16,536 nucleotides of DNA. It comes from an uncultured Prevotella sp. GTDB taxonomy: Bacteria; Bacteroidota; Bacteroidia; Bacteroidales; Bacteroidaceae. The notes beneath the pieces were generated by a model. The model was not told where the DNA came from, did no database searches, and worked only from the letters and a program-made list of their open reading frames with translations. The stretch covers positions 1 to 16,536 of the forward strand of contig CAKQDQ010000046.1 of assembly GCA_934229335.1 (NCBI GenBank). Direction: 5' to 3'. Both the position numbers and the translations under genes were made by a program. Numbering within the stretch: position 1 is the stretch's first letter; each line of letters starts with the position of its first letter. Shown here one piece after another: positions 1-7,743 of the stretch.

Positions 1-91
1 TAAAGATTTTACTATGTTGTGTATAAAGTCAGTAAAAACTAAGTAATTTTGTAGACTTATTTCAGGTAAAGACAATTACGCATAAGGTGTT

Positions 92-200
92 TACGAAAGC
101 TATGTTATCGCAATACGAAAGCTATGTTATCGCAATACGAAAGCTATGTTATCGCAACACGAAAGCTATGTTATCGCAGCACGAGCTTTTTGCTGCTGCA
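92..200. repeat. 22-bp tandem repeat array (4 units plus a degenerate fifth)
   Basis: Units lie at 92-113, 114-135, 136-157 and 158-179. The first three are identical (TACGAAAGCTATGTTATCGCAA) and the fourth differs only at its first and last base. A decayed fifth copy begins at 180 and dissolves by about 200. The array sits just beyond the 3' end of the histidine kinase gene. There is no spacer between units, so it is not a CRISPR. A diverged array with the same period is found at 11276-11385. Function is unknown. The identical copies point to recent tandem amplification. Confidence 0.95.
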
Positions 201-212
201 TTTCTTGTAAAA

Positions 213-1373
213 CTACTTCCCCACTATGATGCGGAACGTTGTGCCTTTACCTACCTCAGAGTTGAGCACAAAGATGCGTCCCTTGTGGTATTCCTCTACT
301 ATTCTTTTTGCTAACGACAGTCCGAGTCCCCAACCGCGTTTCTTAGTGGTAAAGCCAGGCCGGAACACGTTTTTTATGTTCTTTCGCTCTATTCCCTTGC
401 CTGTATCGGTAACGTCTATGCACGTTCTGCCTTCAAGTTGGAAGGCGTGTATATGTATGCCGCCCCTGCCTTCCATAGCGTCTATGGCGTTCTTACACAG
501 GTTTTCGAATACCCATTCAAAGAGTTGCTGACTGACATTGACCTTCATGTTGTCGTCGTCTACCTCTAACGTTATCTGTACCTTCTGCGATGTACGGCGA
601 TTCATGTAGTCTACCACGTGGCACAACAGGTCTTTCAGCACCACCTCCTGACGCTCTGGCGTTGAGCCTATTTTTGAAAAGCGGTCGGCTATCAACTGTA
701 GTCGCTTCACGTCCTTATCCATCTCTGGTATCAGGTCGTCGTCGGGGTATTCCTCTCGCAGTATTTCCGTCCACGCCATGAGGCTCGATATCGGTGTGCC
801 CAACTGGTGTGCGGTCTCTTTCGACAGTCCTACCCACACCTTGTTTTGCTCTGCTTTCTTAGAAGTCAGCAGTGCGAATATTGCTATCACTACGAAGAGC
901 ATCACTATTCCCAACTGTATGTAGGGGTAATATGCCAGTCGTGTCAGCAGCAGCGAGTCGTCATAGCACACCATAAGACAATCGTCCTTTGCGTCAGAGA
1001 GCTGCACCTTTATGGCATGGCGGTTCATTCGCATCATCTCCGCCTTGCGAACAGCCACCGCCATGCTGTCTTCCGCATTGTCGGCAACTATCTTTACGTT
1101 ACGAAAGGTCTGCACGTTGCCCTTGGCGTCGGTCACTATCACGGGTATGGTATTGTTTTCTTCCAGCACTTTCAGCACAAGGTTTAGGTCTGTCTCATCG
1201 TCTGCCGTACTAAGACTGTGTATCGCCTCTGCCCATATCTCCATACGGTTGCGCTCCTCTCGTGCCAAATCCTTTACCAAAAGGTGGCTCGCCACAAGCG
1301 AAGCGGCGGCTATCACCACCGCCGACACTATGAGTCCTATCTTTACTTGCCGTATCTTGTCTGTCCAAATCAT
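213..1373 (-). CDS. Membrane-bound sensor histidine kinase
   Basis: This is a two-component sensor kinase in the inner membrane that autophosphorylates on a histidine and passes the phosphate to a response regulator. From the ATG at 1373 it has 386 residues. TM1 is at about 11-33, a roughly 115-residue periplasmic sensor segment follows, and TM2 is at about 149-170. The H-box ETAHQLGTPISS carries the phospho-acceptor His189. The ATPase domain shows the N-box (about 287-299, NLCKNAIDAM), the G1 box DTGKG (323-327) and the G2 box GWGLGLSLAK (347-356). No HAMP domain is evident between TM2 and the H-box. The frame stays open to a TTG at 1400 and another ATG at 1391. I chose 1373 because a TATCTTTG promoter-like element (1386-1379) overlaps the longer versions. 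No response regulator is adjacent within the window, so it is an orphan here and its signal is unknown. Confidence 0.93.
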   Translation of the reverse strand: MIWTDKIRQVKIGLIVSAVVIAAASLVASHLLVKDLAREERNRMEIWAEAIHSLSTADDETDLNLVLKVLEENNTIPVIVTDAKGNVQTFRNVKIVADNAEDSMAVAVRKAEMMRMNRHAIKVQLSDAKDDCLMVCYDDSLLLTRLAYYPYIQLGIVMLFVVIAIFALLTSKKAEQNKVWVGLSKETAHQLGTPISSLMAWTEILREEYPDDDLIPEMDKDVKRLQLIADRFSKIGSTPERQEVVLKDLLCHVVDYMNRRTSQKVQITLEVDDDNMKVNVSQQLFEWVFENLCKNAIDAMEGRGGIHIHAFQLEGRTCIDVTDTGKGIERKNIKNVFRPGFTTKKRGWGLGLSLAKRIVEEYHKGRIFVLNSEVGKGTTFRIIVGK

Positions 1374-1378
1374 GAGTA

Positions 1379-1386
1379 CAAAGATA
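1379..1386 (-). promoter_or_regulatory. Putative -7 element for the histidine kinase gene
   Basis: TATCTTTG, an exact TAnnTTTG match, ends 5 nt before the ATG at 1373. If used, the transcript would start almost at that ATG and be nearly leaderless. No clear TTTG is present 19-21 nt upstream, so this is a tentative call. Confidence 0.4.
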
Positions 1387-1559
1387 ATCATTTTTTCCAA
1401 GACATAATATTACTGATATAAAAAAATTATACTAAACCACAAAAATCATTAAACGCTATATCTGTTCTCCTTGTCTACTTTGTGTGTCATTTTTCCACTA
1501 AAATAATACTTTTTACACAGAATAATGGGAATTTCTGTCAATATTAAAGAAATATTTAC

Positions 1560-1567
1560 TACCTTTG
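1560..1567 (+). promoter_or_regulatory. Putative -7 element for the DUF2147 gene
   Basis: TACCTTTG matches the Bacteroidetes -7 consensus TAnnTTTG and lies 45 nt before the ATG at 1613, leaving a 5' leader of about 40 nt. The -33 box is weak: the best candidate is a TTCTG near 1533-1537, slightly too far upstream. The upstream region is AT-rich. Confidence 0.55.
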
Positions 1568-1612
1568 TGCCCCGATTAGCATAATAAACAATATCTTATT
1601 AAACAAGGATTA

Positions 1613-2050
1613 ATGAAAAAGGTTATCATGATGCTACTCATGGCAATGACTTATTGCATGGGTGCAATGGCTCAGACCGCTGCCGACAAGATTGTGGGCA
1701 TTTACAAGGCTGTGCAGGAAGGAAAAGAGTCGAAGGTAAAAATCTTCAAGTATAACGGTGGTTACCGAGCGCAAGTATGCTGGCTTAAAAACCCAAAGAA
1801 TCCTGATGGGAGTGTTAAGACTGACACGAAGAACCCTGATAAGTCGAAACAAAAGACGCCTTCTGACCGTATTGTTATCATTGATAAGGTGACATACGAT
1901 GACGGACTGTGGCAGAATGGAAGAATTTACGACCCTACAAGTGGTAAGACTTATAAGGTAGAGATTAAGTTCAAGGATGCTAAAACACTGGAGGTGAAAG
2001 GAAAACTCGGTCCGTTCTTCAAACGTGTATATTGGACAAAACTACAATAA
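1613..2050 (+). CDS. Secreted DUF2147 family protein
   Basis: This is a small exported protein of 145 residues. Residues 1-21 form a Sec signal peptide (Lys-Lys, a Met/Leu-rich core, then a cleavage site after AMAQ or just before the Q). The mature part follows the DUF2147 pattern: a G-x-Y start (GIYKAV), a central KIFKYNGGYRAQVCWL segment, an NPD/D-x-KNPD stretch, a W-x-x-GRIYDPTSGKTY motif near residues 98-113, and a C-terminal LEVKGKLG...KRVYWTKL strand. The family is a small beta-rich fold of unknown biochemical role, common in Bacteroidota and Proteobacteria and often periplasmic. The gene is monocistronic, with its own promoter-like element upstream and a strong hairpin terminator just after the stop. 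Family assignment is confident; function is unknown. Confidence 0.92.
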   Translation: MKKVIMMLLMAMTYCMGAMAQTAADKIVGIYKAVQEGKESKVKIFKYNGGYRAQVCWLKNPKNPDGSVKTDTKNPDKSKQKTPSDRIVIIDKVTYDDGLWQNGRIYDPTSGKTYKVEIKFKDAKTLEVKGKLGPFFKRVYWTKLQ

Positions 2051-2056
2051 ACGATT

Positions 2057-2097
2057 AACGGCATTGCCTAAAGAAGAAGGTAATGCCGTTATTTTTC
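2057..2097 (+). terminator. Rho-independent terminator of the DUF2147 gene
   Basis: A 13-bp stem is formed by AACGGCATTGCCT (2057-2069) and AGGTAATGCCGTT (2078-2090), with one G-T pair, an 8-nt loop and a following T-run at 2092-2096. It begins 6 nt after the stop codon. Confidence 0.9.
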
Positions 2098-2135
2098 TTG
2101 TGATGGGGATGTAATGATTCTGCTCTAACACCGTA

Positions 2136-2155
2136 TGTTATAAAAAATTATAACA
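2136..2155. repeat. 20-bp AT-rich palindrome upstream of the glycosidase promoter
   Basis: TGTTATAA, four A residues, then TTATAACA form perfect 8-bp arms. The right arm ends 24 nt upstream of the putative -33 box of the glycosidase gene, a position suitable for an operator. The base composition is low in complexity, so chance is possible. Confidence 0.45.
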
Positions 2156-2178
2156 GCTTTAACAAAACACTTGCTTCC

Positions 2179-2211
2179 ATTGTTATGTTTCTTCATTTTT
2201 TTGTACATTTG
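2179..2211 (+). promoter_or_regulatory. Bacteroidetes-type promoter of the GH127-like gene
   Basis: A -33 box ATTG (2179-2182) and a -7 box TACATTTG (2204-2211) are separated by 21 nt, matching the TTTG-N19-21-TAnnTTTG arrangement recognised by the primary sigma factor of Bacteroidetes. The predicted leader to the ATG at 2273 is about 55 nt. Confidence 0.7.
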
Positions 2212-2272
2212 CAATGGATTTTAAGTAACAACGAAAAAAAGCCCTAAAAAATACTCTTTCCTAATTTACAAC

Positions 2273-5197
2273 ATGAAAAATAGACTTCTGTTATATTCTC
2301 TTTCCCTATTTATCGCCATGCCCTCTGCCATTGCCCAGCGTGTCATCAGCGGCGTGGAGGCTGTGAATGTCAACGCCACTGTGGGCACAGTGCCATGTCT
2401 GCCGTACCAGTTGTGGGTGACATATAGTGACGGTTACTCTGAATACCGACAGGTAAGGTGGAGCAATGCTGCTGTTGCCACGGAGAAAGCAGAGGCTGAT
2501 GCTGAAACATTCCCCGTGGGGAAGGCGTATAATATTAAAGGTTTTATTACAGGAGACAATGCTACCGACAACGGTTTTCCTGTCTTTGCGCAGGTGAAGG
2601 TTACGGCATCAGGAAACGATAACGCGCCTAAGATGGTGGCGGAACCGCTGCCGCTCGGTGCGGTAAGGCTAATAGGCGACAACCGTCTGACGTGGAACCG
2701 TGACCTGGATCTTGACCATCTGCTGACGCTCGACGTGTCACAACAACTCTATAACTACCGTGACACCTACGGACTGCCTACCGATGGCTACACCATGGCA
2801 GACGGTTGGGACTCGCCAACGACGAAACTCAAGGGGCATGGCAGTGGGCATTATATGTCAGCACTCGCCTTCGCCTACGCCAGTTGCACGGACAAGCAGA
2901 AGAAGGCTGCGCTGAAGGCACGCATAAAGCGTATGGTGGACGAGTTGCGTGAGTGCCAAGAGCGCACGTTTGTCTATGACAATACGTTAGGGCGATACCG
3001 TGAGGCGCGTGACTATGCACCCGAAGAGGAGTTAAGGGAGATGAAGGGCACGTGGCAAGCCTTTGACGGTTACAAGCAGGATTACGCCCACTACGGCTAC
3101 GGTTACATCAACGCTATACCGGCAGCTCACTGTGTTTTGATTGAGAAATACAGTCCTTACAATAATGATAGCGGTGTGTGGGCACCGTACTACACTGTTC
3201 ATAAGCAGTTGGCAGGACTTATCGACATCGCCAACTGTATGGACGACCAGCGCATTGCCAATAAGGCCTACCTCATAGCACGTGACATGGGGCTGTGGGT
3301 ATGGAACCGTTTACACTACCGCACCTTTGTGAAGAAGGACGGAACGCAGGCGGAACGTCGCCAGAGGTATGGTAATCGTTATGAGATGTGGAACATGTAC
3401 ATCGCTGGAGAGGTTGGTGGCATGGCGGAATCTCTGTCGCGTCTGGCGGAGATGACAACGGACACGACGATGAAGGAGCATCTTGCGGAAGCAGCAGGAT
3501 ATTTTGATAGCCCTGCCTTCTTCATCCCCTTGTCACGCAATATTGACGACATACGCACACGACACGCTAACCAACACATCCCGATGATTGTCGGGGCACT
3601 GCGCCAATACCGCAACAACGGCGATGCATATTATTATAATGTGGCGCAAAACTTTTGGTCTCTCGTGCAGGGACGCTATCGTTACGCCATGGGAGGTGTG
3701 GGCAATGGCGAGATGTTCCGCCAGCCTTACACGCAGACTCTCAGTATGTGTACTAACTATTCGTCATGGGGTGGCGGAAAGATTGCAGCAGAGCCGACGC
3801 TCAACGAGACGTGTTGCGCATATAATCTGGCAAAACTGACAAAGGACCTTAACTGCTTTGCGCCTGACGATGCACGCTACATGGACTACTACGAGCGTGT
3901 GATGTATAACCAGATTGTAGGTTCTCTTAACCCCAGACACTACTCAACGACCTACCAGTATGCCGTAGGTCTGAACGCATCAAAGCCCTGGGGCAACGAC
4001 ACTCCTCAGAGTACGTGTTGCGGGGGCACTGGTACTGAGAACCATTTGAAGTATCAAGAGGCTGCGTATTTTGTTAACGACAGTGCCGTTTGGGTGGCTC
4101 TCTATTTGCCTTCGGTGGCTAATTGGGAGGCGAAGGGCGTGACATTACAACAGGACTGCCTATGGCCTGCGGAAAAATCTATCATCAATGTAACGAAAGG
4201 CGGTGGCTCTTTCGCCATGAAACTGCGTGTGCCTTACTGGGCAACCAGCGGTTTCGAGGTGCGATTGAACGGCAAGACGATAGCGACGAATGGCAAACCA
4301 TGTAGTTATGTGGAGGTACCACGACGCAAATGGCGCAAGGGTGACAGCGTGGAAGTCATCATGCCATTTACGAAACACATCGACTTTGCTCCTGATAAGA
4401 TGCAGTTGGCGGTGGAAACGGGCAAGGAAGAACGTCAGCAATACACGCCATTGTGGAGCGGAACCATAATGTACGGTCCGTTAGTCATGTCGACTACAGG
4501 CATAACGAGTTGGAATGACGCTACGATGACGATGCACTCAGACCTCAGCGACATTACGCTTAGAGGTGCAAAGCAGGGCACTGGTGCCGACGCTAATATG
4601 TATTCGCTCACGTATGGCGGTCATACCTTCGTGCCAGACTATGCCGCTGACCGTGACGCTACGCACTACCTGCGTCTCGATATGGGCAAGGCACCGTTGT
4701 CGGCATATAGCGATGATGTGCAACAGATTATCAAGAGCAACGCCATTGACCTCACCTCGCTACGTGAACTCATGCAAGACGCTCTGTCAAGGCTTTCCGC
4801 TCAAGAGCGATGGCAGGCTATGGAGGTGAAGGTACCGGAGTTTTCGCCATGGGCACGCCACGGTATCGCACGACTAAAGGAGCAGTATGACGCAAGCAAG
4901 AGCATCTCAGAAGGGCACAATCTTAACGTGTCGCAGACAGACATAGACCGTATGGCAGCGTCATTGAACGCTGTTCTCAACACTATGCGCCCTGGAAATC
5001 TCGCCGAACCAGAAGACCTTGAGGAACTGTTGGCACTGCTCAGCAAGGCGAAAGCATCCGTTCAGTCCCCACAAAAGGCTTCTGTTCGCATGAAGAAGGC
5101 CATCAGTTACGCAGAAATGGTGGTGAGTTACGTCAACGATGGCTCTGGAACGAAGGACATGATTGATAGGGCTTCAGAGGCGTTAAAGGCGCAATAA
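2273..5197 (+). CDS. Secreted GH127/GH146-type glycoside hydrolase (putative beta-L-arabinofuranosidase, DUF1680)
   Basis: This is probably an exported enzyme that releases beta-L-arabinofuranose from plant glycans. It has 974 residues. A signal peptide (1-22, ending AIAQ) is followed by a bacterial Ig-like module (about 23-112, similar to Big_4) and then the DUF1680 alpha/alpha-barrel catalytic region from about 125 (PLPLGAVRL, then GHGSGHYMSALAF at 188-200). The metal and nucleophile signature of GH127 is visible: Glu512-x-Cys514 in NETCC, and the Cys582-Cys583 pair in TCCGGTGTENH. These correspond to the Glu/Cys zinc ligands and catalytic Cys of the characterised Bifidobacterium enzyme HypBA1. 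The last 120 or so residues are helical and FIVAR-like, and would be an accessory or wall-side module. There is no lipobox, so it is predicted periplasmic or secreted. No SusC/SusD pair, regulator or other hydrolase is adjacent, so it is not in an obvious utilisation locus. The exact family (127, 146 or another DUF1680 clade) and the substrate are uncertain. Confidence 0.88.
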   Translation: MKNRLLLYSLSLFIAMPSAIAQRVISGVEAVNVNATVGTVPCLPYQLWVTYSDGYSEYRQVRWSNAAVATEKAEADAETFPVGKAYNIKGFITGDNATDNGFPVFAQVKVTASGNDNAPKMVAEPLPLGAVRLIGDNRLTWNRDLDLDHLLTLDVSQQLYNYRDTYGLPTDGYTMADGWDSPTTKLKGHGSGHYMSALAFAYASCTDKQKKAALKARIKRMVDELRECQERTFVYDNTLGRYREARDYAPEEELREMKGTWQAFDGYKQDYAHYGYGYINAIPAAHCVLIEKYSPYNNDSGVWAPYYTVHKQLAGLIDIANCMDDQRIANKAYLIARDMGLWVWNRLHYRTFVKKDGTQAERRQRYGNRYEMWNMYIAGEVGGMAESLSRLAEMTTDTTMKEHLAEAAGYFDSPAFFIPLSRNIDDIRTRHANQHIPMIVGALRQYRNNGDAYYYNVAQNFWSLVQGRYRYAMGGVGNGEMFRQPYTQTLSMCTNYSSWGGGKIAAEPTLNETCCAYNLAKLTKDLNCFAPDDARYMDYYERVMYNQIVGSLNPRHYSTTYQYAVGLNASKPWGNDTPQSTCCGGTGTENHLKYQEAAYFVNDSAVWVALYLPSVANWEAKGVTLQQDCLWPAEKSIINVTKGGGSFAMKLRVPYWATSGFEVRLNGKTIATNGKPCSYVEVPRRKWRKGDSVEVIMPFTKHIDFAPDKMQLAVETGKEERQQYTPLWSGTIMYGPLVMSTTGITSWNDATMTMHSDLSDITLRGAKQGTGADANMYSLTYGGHTFVPDYAADRDATHYLRLDMGKAPLSAYSDDVQQIIKSNAIDLTSLRELMQDALSRLSAQERWQAMEVKVPEFSPWARHGIARLKEQYDASKSISEGHNLNVSQTDIDRMAASLNAVLNTMRPGNLAEPEDLEELLALLSKAKASVQSPQKASVRMKKAISYAEMVVSYVNDGSGTKDMIDRASEALKAQ

Positions 5198-5230
5198 TAA
5201 CAAAAAGGCACATAAAGGCCACTAAGAAAG

Positions 5231-5288
5231 AAGGCTTTACAAGTCGCAACAGCAATATATGCTATATGCAACTTGTAAAGCCTTTTTT
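5231..5288. terminator. Intrinsic terminator between convergent genes
   Basis: A perfect 14-bp stem, AAGGCTTTACAAGT (5231-5244) with ACTTGTAAAGCCTT (5271-5284), closes a 26-nt loop that can itself pair weakly. A T-run follows at 5283-5288, ending the glycosidase transcript. On the minus strand the T-rich tail is weaker, but the hairpin probably also helps end the polysaccharide operon, whose last stop codon is at 5313. Confidence 0.85.
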
Positions 5289-5312
5289 CGTTTATGCAGT
5301 ATAAGTAAGTGT

Positions 5313-6761
5313 TTACAACTTTCTCATCACGAAGCGTTCACACTCTTTTAGTATCTCCGCTCCGCAGAGTTTCAAGAGCAGATAATACATTATGGCGGCG
5401 AGAAGTACTCTTGCCGACAATAGAAGCCATAGCGACTGTATCATCATCGTGGCGTAATGAGTGGCTATCATCACCGCTCCCGCCGCAAGAGTAAAGGGCA
5501 TTATATCGCGTAGGAAGTCCATTAAGCGATAGCCTATCAGCCGTCCTGTCAGCAGATGCCATGGCAATAGCCACAGAATAAGGAAGGCAGAATAGGCGCA
5601 TACCATCACATATATGCCGTAAGTATAGAAACATAGTATCACGCCTATCTGCAAAACAATCTGCCATAGGTTCAACTTCATGTAAACATCGCTGCGCCCT
5701 TGGCTGATGGCGAGGTTCTGATACATGGTGTAGATGGGCACAAAGGCTCCGCTAACGCACAACGCTTGCAGCAGAGGCACACAGCCCTCCCACGTCATTC
5801 CTATCGTTACGAGTATAAACTCACGGCTGACGAGGGCGAGACCGAACATCAATGGCATTGCAAGAAAGCACGTAAAGCGCACCATTTTGCGGTAAACGCG
5901 CAACTGACGTTGCTGTCCTGACTCCTCCGTCTCAGCCTCAACGAGCACCGCTTGGGCTATCTGTCCGACGGTATTTCCTACAAGTGAGTTCGCCATCGTG
6001 TCCCACTTATACGCCTGTGAGTAGTTGCCGACCTGCGATATGGTAAAGAGTCTGCCGAAGATGACGGTAAGAATGTTGCTGCTTACGGTGTTAATAATCT
6101 TTGTTACGAGTATCTTCACGGTGAAAGGCAGCATCTGTCGCACGGGTCCAAAGTCGAAAGTGAGACGTGGACGCCACTCTCTGACGTAGTAATATCTACC
6201 GAAGTTCAGCACGGTGATATAGGCTATCTGCTGCCATGCCAACGCCCAGTAACCCTTATCGAGAAACGCTAACGTGATGCCTACGGTGCCAGAGCACACC
6301 AATGCCACCGCACCAATGATAGCCATCTCACGGTTCATCATCTTCTTTGTCATGTAACCACCGTGCGCTATGCCCAAGGAAGCAATGGCAAAGGTAAGGA
6401 ATACCACCCTCGACACCTCCGTAAGGCACGGTTGACGGAAGAACATCGCGATAAGAGGAGCGCACAAAAACAACGTCAGATACATGACAACAGACACCAA
6501 GACGTTGAAAGAGAAGACGGAGTTATAGTCTCTCGCCGTAGGATTCTTAAGGTTTATAAGTCCTTGCGTAAAGCCCGCGCTCTGCAAGTCGCCCGCTATC
6601 GCCGTAAAAATTGTCAGCACTCCTACTATGCCATAGTCTGACTCGCTGAGCAATCGTGCCAAACATATACCGATAGCAAGGTTCAACACCTGCGTCGTTC
6701 CGCTGTTTAAGGCACCCCAGAAGAGTCCCTTGGCTGTTTTTTGTTTTAATGATTCACTCAT
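5313..6761 (-). CDS. Wzx-type oligosaccharide flippase (polysaccharide exporter family)
   Basis: This inner-membrane protein of the MOP/MATE-like polysaccharide transporter superfamily is expected to flip undecaprenyl-diphosphate-linked oligosaccharide to the periplasm. At 482 residues it has the usual family length, with about 12-14 hydrophobic segments spread over the whole chain. The N-terminus is diagnostic: LKQKTAKGLFWGALNSG, then ARLLSESDYGIVG (residues 35-47), the pattern seen in the WzxC/TuaB branch. It is the last gene of the operon, 46 nt after the GT2 gene and without overlap, so it may be translated independently. It is the only transporter in the cluster. The repeat unit it handles cannot be read from sequence. 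Confidence 0.9.
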   Translation of the reverse strand: MSESLKQKTAKGLFWGALNSGTTQVLNLAIGICLARLLSESDYGIVGVLTIFTAIAGDLQSAGFTQGLINLKNPTARDYNSVFSFNVLVSVVMYLTLFLCAPLIAMFFRQPCLTEVSRVVFLTFAIASLGIAHGGYMTKKMMNREMAIIGAVALVCSGTVGITLAFLDKGYWALAWQQIAYITVLNFGRYYYVREWRPRLTFDFGPVRQMLPFTVKILVTKIINTVSSNILTVIFGRLFTISQVGNYSQAYKWDTMANSLVGNTVGQIAQAVLVEAETEESGQQRQLRVYRKMVRFTCFLAMPLMFGLALVSREFILVTIGMTWEGCVPLLQALCVSGAFVPIYTMYQNLAISQGRSDVYMKLNLWQIVLQIGVILCFYTYGIYVMVCAYSAFLILWLLPWHLLTGRLIGYRLMDFLRDIMPFTLAAGAVMIATHYATMMIQSLWLLLSARVLLAAIMYYLLLKLCGAEILKECERFVMRKL

Positions 6762-6807
6762 TATTTCGTATCACTTTACTTATAAGGTGGTAGTCCTTTT
6801 ACCGCCA

Positions 6808-7743
6808 TTATCTGCTTGCCACGAGGCGAAGCAGTCTGTATAGTCTGTCGCCTATATTGTAATAGTTGTCTGAACGCAATGCACTGTATATCCATTTTGT
6901 GCACAATCGCTCAGGAATATAATTCACAATGCCGTCTGCTGTCACAAGACTGATACCGTTACGACGGCACTCTCGGTACGTATTCAGTATTCCTACCTCA
7001 AGCGATAGGGGCAATCTGCCACGCCTTTTGTAGAACTCTAACACCTTAGCGTTGGCTCTTAGGTATGACAACATATTCTTTTCGCTCACATTCTTGGTGT
7101 AAGACGTGGGGTTATCCTTACGGTATAGGTACACCACATCGTCTATCCACGTCCGCGATGTCACCGCCGCGAGGCGTGCAACAGCACAGTAGTCTTCAGA
7201 ATAATCTATGCCTTCAAAGAACATATCGGGCAGTTTACGCAGCACTTCAGCCTTATACAGCCTGCCCCAAACACGGTTTGCCTCTACGTTTTGGCACAAT
7301 ATGCGGTGCTGAAACACTCTATCGCTGCCGTGATATGTCAACTGTGCTGGTCCGACAGTACCGTTAAAATAGTCAGCGTGCGCCCCGTCAACGATGTCAC
7401 AGTCGCACTCTTCCATCTTCTTCACAAGTCTCTCGATGGCGTTTTGGGGCAATATGTCGTCACTATCGGCAACGAAGAAGGCTTCGCTATGAAAGTTCTC
7501 TGTCAACATTTTCCGCGCCATGCCGAGGCCACTGTTATGCTGTGTACTGATAATACGTACACGTTCCTTGCGCTCAGGATACCTGTTCAGCACGCCTTGC
7601 AGCACGCTGATGCTGTCATCAGGCGTACAGTCGTTGCAAAACACATACTCTATGTCCTGGTAAGTCTGCGAGAACAGGCTCTCGGCACATTCTGCTATGT
7701 ATCTTTCTACATTGTATATAGGTACGAGTATCGTTACTGTCAT
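6808..7743 (-). CDS. Family 2 glycosyltransferase
   Basis: This is a cytoplasmic GT-A fold enzyme, expected to use a nucleotide sugar to extend a lipid-linked glycan. It has 311 residues. The opening VTILVPIYNVERYIAECAESL (3-23) is the classic GT2 start, CNDCTPDDS (36-44) is the first nucleotide-binding acidic segment, and DSDD (93-96) is the metal-binding DXD-type motif. VWGRLYKAEVL (157-167) followed by SEDYCAVARL (180-189) supplies the acceptor-side acidic pair typical of capsule-type GT2 enzymes. The start codon overlaps the stop of the preceding GT4 gene by 4 nt (ATGA, 7740-7743), indicating coupled translation. Donor and acceptor sugars are unknown. Confidence 0.92.
   Translation of the reverse strand: MTVTILVPIYNVERYIAECAESLFSQTYQDIEYVFCNDCTPDDSISVLQGVLNRYPERKERVRIISTQHNSGLGMARKMLTENFHSEAFFVADSDDILPQNAIERLVKKMEECDCDIVDGAHADYFNGTVGPAQLTYHGSDRVFQHRILCQNVEANRVWGRLYKAEVLRKLPDMFFEGIDYSEDYCAVARLAAVTSRTWIDDVVYLYRKDNPTSYTKNVSEKNMLSYLRANAKVLEFYKRRGRLPLSLEVGILNTYRECRRNGISLVTADGIVNYIPERLCTKWIYSALRSDNYYNIGDRLYRLLRLVASR

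Noticed and set aside
44..51. Plus-strand TAATTTTG as a promoter
   Set aside because: No properly spaced -33 box and no gene downstream on that strand.
176..196. Hairpin GCAGCA/TGCTGC as terminator of the histidine kinase gene
   Set aside because: No T-run follows on the minus strand and the stem is only 6 bp; it is probably a by-product of the decayed fifth repeat.
92..200. CRISPR array
   Set aside because: Units abut directly with no unique spacers, and no cas genes are present.
87..314. Plus-strand 75-residue frame across the 22-bp repeats
   Set aside because: Its start lies in the repeat array and its second half is antisense to the histidine kinase; the repetitive peptide is a by-product of the repeats.
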